Shown here: positions 15,045 to 23,327 of the stretch, in pieces
How positions within the stretch are numbered: the stretch's first letter is position 1
Layout: each line of letters opens with the position of its first letter
Assembly (NCBI GenBank): GCA_022561215.1
Contig: JADFRQ010000031.1
Coordinates: 1 to 33,484 of the forward strand
Reading direction: 5' to 3'
Source of the DNA: Chloroflexota bacterium
Lineage (GTDB): Bacteria > Chloroflexota > Anaerolineae > Anaerolineales > E44-bin32
DNA: 33,484 bases
Notes under the pieces: generated by a model
Told to the model about the DNA's origin: nothing
What the model saw: the letters and a program-made list of their open reading frames with translations, nothing else
The model's database searches: none
Made by a program: the position numbers and the translations under genes

Positions 15045-15569
15045 TCAAACGCTTTGCGGAGCTTCCTCCTCTTTCTCCTCAAGTTTCCAAACCGAAGTCG
15101 CATTATCGATAAACAAGATCCCTTCCAGGTGGTCAATTTCATGCTGCAGGATTCGGGCAAGCCAACCTTTCGCCTTTATCCGAAAATCTCTCCCATTGCG
15201 GTCCATGCCCTTGACCGTTACTGTATCAAAGCGTTCCACTTCCCCCATATAACCTGGGATGGATAGGCAGCCTTCGTTATTGAGATTCGTCTCTTTCGAA
15301 TGACGCACGATCTCTGGATTCAGTATCACGTACAATTTGGGCGGTTTCGGCGGTGCTTCAGGATCCTCGCTTGGTTCGCCAAATTCAGCGACGATCAGCC
15401 GCTGGCTCACGCCCACTTGGGGCGCCGCCAGTCCGACGCCGGGGGCCGCACGCAAGGTCTCGATCATGTCCTCAATCAAGGTTTCGATCGCGGTCGAGAT
15501 TGTGCGAATTTTTCTAGCCTTCTTGCGCAGGATGGGTTCTGGGGAGGTGGTGATGGTGAGAACTGTCAT
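15045..15569 (-). CDS. def: peptide deformylase
   Basis: 174 aa, removes the formyl group from nascent proteins. All three family motifs are present: 'GVGLAAPQ' (44-51 region), 'EGCLSIP' with metal ligand C101, and 'HEIDHLEG' with H143, E144 and H147. A proline-rich insertion ('EDPEAPPKPPK') and an acidic tail are mild peculiarities. The gene starts 14 nt after the stop of the cNMP/PH protein gene on the same strand, so it is probably co-transcribed from the leaderless promoter at 17216. Confidence 0.95.
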   Translation of the reverse strand: MTVLTITTSPEPILRKKARKIRTISTAIETLIEDMIETLRAAPGVGLAAPQVGVSQRLIVAEFGEPSEDPEAPPKPPKLYVILNPEIVRHSKETNLNNEGCLSIPGYMGEVERFDTVTVKGMDRNGRDFRIKAKGWLARILQHEIDHLEGILFIDNATSVWKLEEKEEEAPQSV

Positions 15570-15583
15570 GGATTCCCAGTTTC

Positions 15584-17209
15584 TTAGGTTAGATTTTCCT
15601 TATCGCGAATTTCTTCGTGATAAGCGGAGAGCCATTCTACCACCTCATCACGCCGCTGGACCCTTTCCGTCTCGGCATGTCGTTTGAGCAGTGCATCCTG
15701 GGCAAATACAATGTCCTGCTGCACGCTTGCCGGATCGGAGACGCCGTGAAATACAAATTGCGTAACCCCTACATTGGCGATTACCGACCCGAAATTGAGC
15801 ATTACACCGAGTAATCCCTGACGATCAATCTCCGTGCCTAAAATATTATCCAAAGGTGCAATCATGCGCACTTCGCGGGCAAGCGGTTTTTTGCTGATAT
15901 CCACGATATGGGTTGGCGTTATCTGGTAAATATCATTGGCCCAGTCGAGGTAGCGGTAAGCCCACCAGATGATCAGTATAAGTGCGCCCACAGCGCCGAT
16001 TAAAGTCGGTGTGCTGTCTGCGACCTCCCGCAAAGCCTCGGTGAGCCTGAGCGCGAGCAGGCTTATCAAGAGTATGAAGAAGATTGTCGGCAAGGCTACC
16101 TGGCGCAGGAGAATGGCCCAATGTTTACGGTATGTGACTACATTCTGTTCTTCATCAGCCAACCGTAATCCCCGGCGATCGCGGCCTGTCTGTGATAATT
16201 CGGTTGCTTCCGTCCGATCCGCATCTGGGGGGTCTATTTTTTCCTGAGCATCAGTTGAAAGGCGCTGCTGAAGAGTACGCACCATCTCTTCACGATCTGT
16301 AAGATTTCTGCGTTGCTTGTATCGTTCCCATTGCTCTTCGAGTACGGCCGCCATGGCATTGGGGTTGGCGGTGTTGCGAAATACCAGTTTCCCCGTGTAT
16401 GTGCGGATAATGACCTCCCCGTAGTTCAGCAGCCTCCCTAATGGGGTTGTGCTCACACTCACAGCAAGCACCCACTGCAGTGGAGTTTCTTGACGGTTGT
16501 CATACAGTGCGATCACTTTTTCAAGCATAAGTGCGCGCCGATTGGTGACAATATTGAAGTCGTTCCCCCAATCAATCGCGTTCCACGCACCCAATCCCAG
16601 CGCGAACAGAGCGAAGGCGAGCGCCACCCAAAGAGAGGGGAAATTGCTTCCAAAGGGGTTAAGGAAGATTATGATTCCTGCCGCAAGGAGGCTGATTCCC
16701 GGAAGGCGAAGTGCTTTAACGAGTTCAATTTTGTGCTTGCGTGAGATCGCGCTGATGAACTCCTCGTCATTGAGCCAATTGAGGTCGAGCCTGCTAGCCA
16801 ATTCTTGCGAATTCGCCACAAATCGAAGACGCTCGAGGACGCTTGGCTGATTTGCCAAAAATGCAGAAAAAGCCGGCTTCGGCCAACGATAGACCACGAC
16901 CGTGCTTTCGGCCTGCATGCTCGAGCGCCAGGCTTGCTTGTTGATTAATTCCCAGGCGCCGATGATGGATCCCATCCCTCCAATGTGAGTTTGCGTTTTA
17001 TCTCCATCATCATCGACCACCACGCCCGCAATATTGCCTTGGAATAAGAAATACAGCGCCCGCGCCGAGGTGCCCTGGTGTGTGATAATATCCCCTGGCG
17101 AATAACGTTGCTCTTCCAACGCCTTGGCCACTACGCTGAGATCCGTTGGATTTACATCTCTAAAAATGTGAATTTCTTGGAGAAATGCTTCGAGTTCTGG
17201 AGCCAACAT
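15584..17209 (-). CDS. cyclic-nucleotide-binding domain fused to membrane PH-like domains
   Basis: 541 aa from the ATG at 17209; an upstream in-frame ATG would lie across the -10 box. Residues about 1-130 form a cNMP-binding domain ('YSPGDIITHQGTSARALYFL', 'G..G.....L......' and 'VYRWPKPAF'). Then come a paired transmembrane region ('LLAAGIIIFLNPFGSNFPSL', 'ALAFALFALGLGAW') and a bacterial PH (bPH2-like) domain ('DWGNDFNIVTNRRALMLEKV...LGRLLNYGEVIIRT'). After a charged linker, a second TM pair and a second PH-like domain follow ('YQITPTHIVDISKKPLAREV', 'GVMLNFGSVI'). Probably a membrane sensor; the ligand and output are unknown. Cotranscribed with def. Confidence 0.8.
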   Translation of the reverse strand: MLAPELEAFLQEIHIFRDVNPTDLSVVAKALEEQRYSPGDIITHQGTSARALYFLFQGNIAGVVVDDDGDKTQTHIGGMGSIIGAWELINKQAWRSSMQAESTVVVYRWPKPAFSAFLANQPSVLERLRFVANSQELASRLDLNWLNDEEFISAISRKHKIELVKALRLPGISLLAAGIIIFLNPFGSNFPSLWVALAFALFALGLGAWNAIDWGNDFNIVTNRRALMLEKVIALYDNRQETPLQWVLAVSVSTTPLGRLLNYGEVIIRTYTGKLVFRNTANPNAMAAVLEEQWERYKQRRNLTDREEMVRTLQQRLSTDAQEKIDPPDADRTEATELSQTGRDRRGLRLADEEQNVVTYRKHWAILLRQVALPTIFFILLISLLALRLTEALREVADSTPTLIGAVGALILIIWWAYRYLDWANDIYQITPTHIVDISKKPLAREVRMIAPLDNILGTEIDRQGLLGVMLNFGSVIANVGVTQFVFHGVSDPASVQQDIVFAQDALLKRHAETERVQRRDEVVEWLSAYHEEIRDKENLT

Positions 17210-17215
17210 GACCAC

Positions 17216-17265
17216 ATTGTAGCATGCGGGCAATTCAAATTATCGCAGCATGCTTATGCTATAAT
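17216..17265. promoter_or_regulatory. divergent promoters of cNMP/PH-def and ftsK
   Basis: Minus strand: CATGC TACAAT (17216-17221), then GTGGTC and the ATG at 17209, a leaderless start. Plus strand: TATGC TATAAT (17260-17265) followed by CGCGCC, giving ftsK a leader of about 18 nt with GGAGG before its GTG. The two -10 boxes are about 40 bp apart, so the polymerases may compete. Clear -35 boxes are not seen; both rely on an extended TGC -10. Confidence 0.6.
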
Positions 17266-17288
17266 CGCGCCTTAGCGGAGGCACACCT

Positions 17289-19595
17289 GTGGCAAAGTCC
17301 TCAACTTCACGGCGCGGGAGAGGTTCCCGATCGGCGAAGAGCGCCAAAAGGGGAAATTCGAGGAGAAAAAAGGGCAGCAGGACTTCCGGTCCAGCCAAAA
17401 AACGCACCTCGAAGAATATCCTTAAATTTGAAATCTCACGTGATCGAAAAATGGATATTGCAGGCCTGATTCTCGTTGGATCAGGTCTTTTCACGCTCCT
17501 GAGCATCATCACGCCTGATCAAGGCGTAATCACCCAAGCCTGGATCGGAATAGTACGGCGCGTAACGGGATGGGGGGCGGTTTTCGTCCCGCTTGCGCTG
17601 CTCGGTTTTGGCCTCGCAATGCTAACCCGGAGACTGGAGCTTCGCAGGTTTCGCCCAAATGCAGAGCGTGTCGTTGGTGCATTTCTGCTCTTCTTCGCTT
17701 CGCTGATCATTATGCACGCCTTTGTAGGTGGTGATGATTTTGAGAGCAGGCTCGCCTTCGCCCGCGATGGTAGGGGCGGTGGAGTCATCGGGGCGGCATT
17801 ACTTTCTGCACTACTGAGTGCTTTAGGAAGTAGTGGGACAATCGTGGTCATGTTGGCTTGGCTCATGATCGCCTTTACGTTTAGTGTTGGTTTGAGCGTG
17901 CCAGAAATCTTCGAGTTGAGCCTGCGCACATTGAGAAGGATTGGGGCAAAAACCTTTCGACCGCGGAGCAAGAAGGCCACAGCTCCCGCCAGATCTCCAG
18001 CCTCCGTTCCGGAAAAAACTGCGCCGGCCCCTCCGGTTTCGATGGTGAGCTCCCTTCCGACTCCTTCATCCGAATGGAGTGAATCCCGACCCCCTCCGGG
18101 CGGGAAAATGGTTTGGTCGCTTCCTGCAGTGGAACAAATTCTCGAACGTGGTGTGGAAGGCAAAGCAGATGCGGAATTTGACCAGGAACGCGGACGATTA
18201 ATAGAAGAAACGCTTCTATCATTCGGAGCGCCAGCGCGTGTTGTAGAAATTAATCGCGGTCCTACAATTACCCAGTTTGGTGTTGAACCGGATTACGTGG
18301 AGGGCAGGGGTGGCCGAAGAACGAAGGTAAAGGTGAGCAAGATATCTTCCCTGGCTGACGATCTTGCTCTCGCCCTGGCCGCACCTTCCATTCGTATTGA
18401 AGCACCGGTTCCTGGCAAGGGATACATTGGTGTGGAGGTACCGAATAAAGAAGCTTCGCTTGTTTCGCTGCGCAATGTGATGGAAGAAGGTGAATTTAAA
18501 AAATCGCCCTCAAAATTGATGTTGGGATTAGGGGAGGACGTATCCGGAAAAGCAGTTGCCGCCGATTTGAGTAAGATGCCCCACCTGCTCATTGCGGGGA
18601 CCACAGGATCCGGTAAAAGTGTATGCGTCAATGCCATTATCGCCTGCCTGTTGCTCCAAAATACCCCTGAAGAATTGCGCATTGTAATGATCGATCCCAA
18701 ACGCGTCGAACTTTCTTTTTACAACGGGATACCTCACTTGCTTTCGCCGGTAATTGTCGAACTCGATCGCGTCGTAGGCGCACTAAAATGGATCTCGAGG
18801 GAGATGGATGAGCGCTACCGGAGATTTGCAAAAGCGGGTGTGCGCAATATTGCTGAATTTAACCAACGTATGCTAGAGACGGATCAGCAAGGCCTGCCCT
18901 TTCTAGCCGTGGTTATTGATGAGCTGGCGGACCTTATGATGCTTGCGCCAGACGAGACGGAGCGCTTGATCACGCGCATGGCACAGCTGGCAAGGGCCAC
19001 CGGCATTCATCTGATAATTGCCACCCAACGACCAAGCGTTGATGTCGTGACCGGCCTAATAAAGGCAAACTTCCCGGCGCGCATTGCCTTTGCTGTCGCA
19101 TCCGCAGTTGATAGTCGCGTGATCCTTGATCAACCTGGCGCAGAACGGCTCCTGGGTCGCGGGGATATGCTCTATCAGGCGCCGGATGCCTCCGCGCCAA
19201 TTCGGATGCAGGGATCCTATGTTTCGGAAGCGGAGCTTTCGCGCCTCATTCGCTATTGGAAAATTGCTGCTTCAGGAGGAGAAGATGCATTTTATGCGCC
19301 CATGGCGACCTTGCCGCTAAATTCGCCTCTCGAACAGGTCCCACTGTGGGTTGATGTTGAGGAAGCAGATGAAGAGAAAGACGCCATTTACAACGAAGCG
19401 GTTGCGACGGTTCGAAGTATGCGCCGTGGGTCTATCTCGCTGTTGCAACGTAGGTTGCGCATCGGATATACGCGCGCCGCGCGCCTCGTAGACCAGATGG
19501 AAGAGGAGGGTATCATAGGCCCAGCACGCGGTGGATCATTGCCGCGCGAGGTGCTGGATTACGGTGATTTTATTGAAGTGCAGAAAGGGGATTAG
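17289..19595 (+). CDS. ftsK: DNA translocase FtsK/SpoIIIE
   Basis: 768 aa starting at GTG with GGAGG upstream. The N-terminus is very basic ('KSSTSRRGRGSRSAKSAKRG'), followed by four predicted TM helices to about residue 200, a proline-rich linker, and the FtsK motor: 'GPTITQFGVEP', Walker A 'AGTTGSGKSVCVNAII' (K443), 'MIDPKRVELSFYNGIPHL', Walker B 'FLAVVIDELADLMM', and 'ATQRPSVDVVTGLIKANFPA'. The C-terminal winged helix (gamma) 'GSISLLQRRLRIGYTRAARL...MEEEGIIGPA' reads KOPS-like sites. The protein pumps DNA at the division septum. Complete and of usual length. Confidence 0.96.
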   Translation: MAKSSTSRRGRGSRSAKSAKRGNSRRKKGSRTSGPAKKRTSKNILKFEISRDRKMDIAGLILVGSGLFTLLSIITPDQGVITQAWIGIVRRVTGWGAVFVPLALLGFGLAMLTRRLELRRFRPNAERVVGAFLLFFASLIIMHAFVGGDDFESRLAFARDGRGGGVIGAALLSALLSALGSSGTIVVMLAWLMIAFTFSVGLSVPEIFELSLRTLRRIGAKTFRPRSKKATAPARSPASVPEKTAPAPPVSMVSSLPTPSSEWSESRPPPGGKMVWSLPAVEQILERGVEGKADAEFDQERGRLIEETLLSFGAPARVVEINRGPTITQFGVEPDYVEGRGGRRTKVKVSKISSLADDLALALAAPSIRIEAPVPGKGYIGVEVPNKEASLVSLRNVMEEGEFKKSPSKLMLGLGEDVSGKAVAADLSKMPHLLIAGTTGSGKSVCVNAIIACLLLQNTPEELRIVMIDPKRVELSFYNGIPHLLSPVIVELDRVVGALKWISREMDERYRRFAKAGVRNIAEFNQRMLETDQQGLPFLAVVIDELADLMMLAPDETERLITRMAQLARATGIHLIIATQRPSVDVVTGLIKANFPARIAFAVASAVDSRVILDQPGAERLLGRGDMLYQAPDASAPIRMQGSYVSEAELSRLIRYWKIAASGGEDAFYAPMATLPLNSPLEQVPLWVDVEEADEEKDAIYNEAVATVRSMRRGSISLLQRRLRIGYTRAARLVDQMEEEGIIGPARGGSLPREVLDYGDFIEVQKGD

Positions 19596-19690
19596 CCGTC
19601 GACAACGGACTGATTGCCTCCCACTCCTTCTCATGTTATGATTGCGCATTGCCACTTCTAATCGCATACCCATCCTCTCTTGTACAGGGA

Positions 19691-19746
19691 TGTGAAAAAT
19701 ACCTCAAACGCGATATGAGATTTCTCAAACGAGATCGATTTTCACA
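19691..19746 (+). promoter_or_regulatory. candidate operator of the BMP transporter operon
   Basis: CTCAAACGCGAT (19703-19714) and CTCAAACGAGAT (19724-19735) are direct repeats with one mismatch, spaced exactly 21 bp (two helical turns). They are enclosed by the inverted pair TGTGAAAA (19691-19698) and TTTTCACA (19739-19746). The block lies about 50 bp before the start of the binding-protein gene. It resembles an operator for a dimeric or tandem-binding regulator. No purine riboswitch core was recognised here. Confidence 0.45.
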
Positions 19747-19794
19747 ATTTATCCGGAAATGTAATCACATTATTTCTACTTTGGAGGAGAAGAT

Positions 19795-20928
19795 ATGAAG
19801 AAAGTGTATTACCCTTTTACGCTGCTTATCCCTGGAGCATTTTTGCTCGCCGCGTGTACAAGCACAGCCGCAACCACGGAAGCGCCAGCGACTGATGTTC
19901 CGGCTCCGGCGGATACCGACGTGCCCGTGGCGGAGGAATGTGCCTTTAAGATCGGCTTCGTGACCGACGTCGGACAGATCAATGACCAGAGCTTCAATGA
20001 AGCAGGATATGCTGGTGTATTGTTGGCCGTTGACCAGCTTGGGCTAGGGGAAGATTGCTTCAGCTTCATCGAAACCTCCGACAGCGCCGACTACCTGCCT
20101 AACATCGAATCGTTCCTCGACGAGGGATTCGGCATCATCGTCACCTCGGGCTTTGCCATGGGTTCAACGACGCACCAAGCCGGCATCGACAACCCCAACA
20201 TTTTCTTCATTGGCACGGATCAGGACCAGGTAGATGCGGATTTCAACCCGGAACCGCTCGATAACGTCGTCGGCTTAATCTTTCATGAAGATGTGTCCGG
20301 CTTCCTGGCCGGCGCGCTGGCAGGTTTGATGACCGAAAGCAACGTGGTCGGTGGCGTGTACGGCTGCCCGTTTATTCCTCCGGTGGCCCGCTTTGAGGTC
20401 GGTTACTACAACGGCGCCAAGTTCGTCAACCCAGACGTGGAAGTGCTCAATGTTTACCACCCCGGATCACTGGATGTGTGTTTTACAGATCCGGAGTTCG
20501 CAGCCGAGACTGCCGCTACGCTGATCATAGAGGGTGCAGACGTAATGTTCGGGGCGGGCGGCTTAACTGGAAACGGCGCGCTCATTGCGGCTTGTAACCA
20601 GGGCGTCAATGTAATCGGCGTGGACGTCGATCAGTACAACACCCTGCCTGAAGTGCAGGCCTGCATCATGTCCAGCGCCACCAAGGGTCTTACTTCGGAT
20701 GTAGCATCCCTTATCATCTCTGCGACGGATGGTACATTCCCCGGGGGAACAGTGTTCGGCCCGGCGGTTCTGGCTCCTTTCCACAGCTTTGATGATACTA
20801 TTCCTCAGGACGTGAAGGACCGACTGCAAGAAATCTCGGACATGATCGACAGCGGCGAAATCGATCCCTGTGCGCCGTTTGAAGGTTCGAACGAAGGCAC
20901 CTTCTGCACGCCTGTTGTGATGAACTAG
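19795..20928 (+). CDS. BMP-family nucleoside-binding lipoprotein
   Basis: 377 aa. Lipoprotein signal peptide with lipobox 'FLLAAC' (C21) and a Thr/Pro/Ala-rich linker, then the BMP (Med/PnrA-like) fold: 'KIGFVTDVGQINDQSFNEAG', 'IIVTSGFAMGSTTHQAGIDN', 'FFIGTDQDQVDADFNPEPLD', 'NVIGVDVDQYNTLPEVQACI'. BMP proteins bind purine nucleosides outside the membrane for an ABC importer. The three following genes are the permeases and ATPase, in the usual order. GGAGGAGAAGAT precedes the ATG. Composition is somewhat more GC-rich than the flanks. Confidence 0.92.
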   Translation: MKKVYYPFTLLIPGAFLLAACTSTAATTEAPATDVPAPADTDVPVAEECAFKIGFVTDVGQINDQSFNEAGYAGVLLAVDQLGLGEDCFSFIETSDSADYLPNIESFLDEGFGIIVTSGFAMGSTTHQAGIDNPNIFFIGTDQDQVDADFNPEPLDNVVGLIFHEDVSGFLAGALAGLMTESNVVGGVYGCPFIPPVARFEVGYYNGAKFVNPDVEVLNVYHPGSLDVCFTDPEFAAETAATLIIEGADVMFGAGGLTGNGALIAACNQGVNVIGVDVDQYNTLPEVQACIMSSATKGLTSDVASLIISATDGTFPGGTVFGPAVLAPFHSFDDTIPQDVKDRLQEISDMIDSGEIDPCAPFEGSNEGTFCTPVVMN

Positions 20929-20980
20929 CTTGGCAAGCGGATGATTAAGAGCGATTAGCCAAGCCAATCGCACATATAGC

Positions 20981-21013
20981 GGGGAAGCAGCGCGCAGGTC
21001 TGGCTGCTTCCCC
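20981..21013 (+). terminator. stem-loop between binding protein and permease genes
   Basis: GGGGAAGCAGC pairs with GCTGCTTCCCC (11 bp, 11-nt loop), with no T run after it. Such hairpins after binding-protein genes usually stabilise the upstream mRNA or cause partial termination, so that binding protein exceeds permease. That role is inference here. Confidence 0.5.
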
Positions 21014-21060
21014 TGCTCTTATCTTCAACGTTGTATGACAATTAGATAGAAAGGACAGCG

Positions 21061-22185
21061 ATGTCCGAGGATTCTGAGGCTATCCAACAGCCACGCAACC
21101 TCGCGGCCGTAATTGTTGGAAGGATTTCTATTCCGCTATTGGCAATCTTCACCGCCTTGCTGGTGGCCAGCCTGGCTATGCTCGCCTCCGGAACGAATCC
21201 CATCAAAGCTTATCTGGCATTGGGGGAAGGGGCCTTCGGCACGCAGAAGGCCGTTATCGAAACGCTTATCAAGGCCACTCCGTTTATTCTGGGTGGGCTT
21301 GGCATCGCACTCGCCTTTCGTGGTGGGCTGTTTAATATTGGCGTGGAAGGTCAGCTGTTCGTCGGCTCGGCTTTTGCCGTGATCATTGGCTACAGTATCG
21401 AGCTGCCGGCATTCATTCATTTACCGTTGGCATTGCTGGGGGGGATGTTTGGGGGAGCAATCTGGGCCGCTATTCCTGGTTATTTCAAGGCACGTTCCGG
21501 TGCACATGAAGTCATCACCACGATCATGCTCAACTTCATAGCCCTGCGAGTCATCAACTGGGCCATCGGTGTCAATGGTCCGATGCGTGCGCCGCGCACC
21601 GTGGTCCCCGAGACGCCTGCAGTTTTTGAGAGCGCGCGCTTACCGATTCTGATCCCTGATACGCGATTGCATGCGGGAGTGATCATCGCCGTATTCGCTG
21701 CACTTGTCGTCTATTGGTTCCTGTGGCGAACGGTAGCCGGGTTCGAACTGCGTACCGTGGGTGCAAATCCAAGCGCGGCGCGCTACGCAGGCATTAACGT
21801 GGAGTTCAACATCGTGCGCACCATGGCCCTGAGTGGTGCACTTGCGGGCCTAGGTGGCGGGATCCAAGTGCTTGGACTGGCGCCGTATAACTTCACGACG
21901 GGCTTCAATGTCGGCCTGGGCTTCGACAGTATCGCCGTGGCGGTGCTTGGCGGCATTCATCCGTTCGGCGTGACGATGTCGGCACTGTTGTTTGGCGCGA
22001 TGGATTCAGGGGCGCGCCTCATGCAGTTGCGCACCAAAGTGCCCATCGACATCATCACCATCGTACAGGGCCTCATCCTCACGTTCGTCGCTGCCAATCA
22101 GATTATTCGCAGCATCTATAGAATTCGTGCGCGGGGCGAGGAAGACCAGATCAGCCTCGGCCGACTTTGGGGAGGAGGGAGTTAG
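21061..22185 (+). CDS. BMP-type ABC transporter permease 1
   Basis: 374 aa polytopic membrane protein of the BPD_transp_2 family (RbsC/NupB-like), about 9-10 TM helices. Characteristic stretches: 'TPFILGGLGIALAFRGGLFN', 'IGVEGQLFVGSAFAVIIGY', 'SGAHEVITTIMLNFIALRVI' and 'RTVGANPSAARYAGINVEFN', the ATPase-coupling EAA-like loop. AAAGGA lies upstream of the ATG. It forms the translocation pore with the next permease and precedes it by 5 nt. Confidence 0.92.
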   Translation: MSEDSEAIQQPRNLAAVIVGRISIPLLAIFTALLVASLAMLASGTNPIKAYLALGEGAFGTQKAVIETLIKATPFILGGLGIALAFRGGLFNIGVEGQLFVGSAFAVIIGYSIELPAFIHLPLALLGGMFGGAIWAAIPGYFKARSGAHEVITTIMLNFIALRVINWAIGVNGPMRAPRTVVPETPAVFESARLPILIPDTRLHAGVIIAVFAALVVYWFLWRTVAGFELRTVGANPSAARYAGINVEFNIVRTMALSGALAGLGGGIQVLGLAPYNFTTGFNVGLGFDSIAVAVLGGIHPFGVTMSALLFGAMDSGARLMQLRTKVPIDIITIVQGLILTFVAANQIIRSIYRIRARGEEDQISLGRLWGGGS

Positions 22186-22190
22186 CGGCC

Positions 22191-23327
22191 ATGGATACGG
22201 TATTCTTTGTCGGTCTACTTTCCTTGGCGCTGATCAAAGCCACACCTCTGGCCCTGGGCGCCATGTGCGGCTTGCTGTGCGAGCGCTCAGGCGTTATCAA
22301 TATCGGCATCGAAGGCATGATGTTGGTCGGTGCGATGACCTCTTTCTTGGGTTCTGTTATCTTCAACGACATCACCGGCGGCACATTGCCCAAGACGGTA
22401 AGCCTGTTGGTTGGGCTTCTGGTGGCGATGCTATCCGCAGGTTTCATCGCACTATTACACGCCTGGCTTTCCATTCAATACAAGGTCGATCAAATTATCA
22501 GCGGTACCGTAATCAATCTCCTCGCAGTTGGAATCACAAACTTCACCGCCAACGCCTATATCGACCCAAACCACCTCTCCGGCGTTGGAGTTTTTACGGA
22601 AGTCGAAATCCCAATTCTTTCGCAAATCCCGATTATTGGCCCGATCTTATTCCAGCATCAGCCTTTGGTGTACGTCATGTTAATTCTGGTGGGTTTTTTG
22701 CAATACGCGTTGTTCAATACTCGCTGGGGGTTGCGCACACGAGCGGTGGGTGAACATCCACGCGCCGCCGACACAGTGGGCATCAATGTCAATCGCACGC
22801 GCTACATTAACGTGACTCTCGGTGGCGTATTGGCAGGGATTGGGGGAGCATTTCTGGTTTTGGAGAGTGTTGGCCGATTTCAAAAGCTGATGACAACCGG
22901 TCGCGGTTTTATCGCACTCGCCGCCCTAATTTTCGGCAAATGGACTTCCGTCGGTGCGCTCTTATCCGGGTTGTTATTTGGTTTTTCCGAGGCGCTCGGG
23001 GTGCGCTTGCAGCTTGGCGATGTAAACGAACTTCAGGCGCTTATCCTTCTAGGCGGGATTGGCGTTGCAGTGCTCGGTGCGGTGTGGGTAATCCTCAAGG
23101 CGCGGCGTCGCCAGGAGGACAAACGCTCCATGCCACTGGTCGTCGGTACCCTTGTTGTGGGGTTGGCGATGGTGGCGACGGCCCTCTTGGCCACATTCCC
23201 TGAGGTCGAAATCCCCATCCAGTTCTTGGGCTTGCTGCCCTATATTCTAACCATCCTGGTATTAACCGGATTTGTAGGACGCGCGATTCCACCAGCCGCC
23301 ATTGGAAGGCCCTATGAAAAGCAGTGA
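22191..23327 (+). CDS. BMP-type ABC transporter permease 2
   Basis: 378 aa from the ATG at 22191, preceded by GGAGGAGGGAG. An in-frame TTG 24 nt upstream would overlap the previous stop and is less likely. The coupling loop 'RTRAVGEHPRAADTVGINVN' and 'ATPLALGAMCGLLCERSGVI...GIEGMMLVGAM' match the second, NupC-like permease of purine-nucleoside importers. About 10 TM helices; the last about 70 residues add an extra TM pair beyond the typical core. The end overlaps the ATPase gene by 14 nt. Confidence 0.92.
   Translation: MDTVFFVGLLSLALIKATPLALGAMCGLLCERSGVINIGIEGMMLVGAMTSFLGSVIFNDITGGTLPKTVSLLVGLLVAMLSAGFIALLHAWLSIQYKVDQIISGTVINLLAVGITNFTANAYIDPNHLSGVGVFTEVEIPILSQIPIIGPILFQHQPLVYVMLILVGFLQYALFNTRWGLRTRAVGEHPRAADTVGINVNRTRYINVTLGGVLAGIGGAFLVLESVGRFQKLMTTGRGFIALAALIFGKWTSVGALLSGLLFGFSEALGVRLQLGDVNELQALILLGGIGVAVLGAVWVILKARRRQEDKRSMPLVVGTLVVGLAMVATALLATFPEVEIPIQFLGLLPYILTILVLTGFVGRAIPPAAIGRPYEKQ

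Noticed and set aside
19596..19794. Purine riboswitch upstream of the nucleoside importer.
   Set aside because: The expected three-way junction core and its paired loops could not be found; repeats suggest a protein operator instead.
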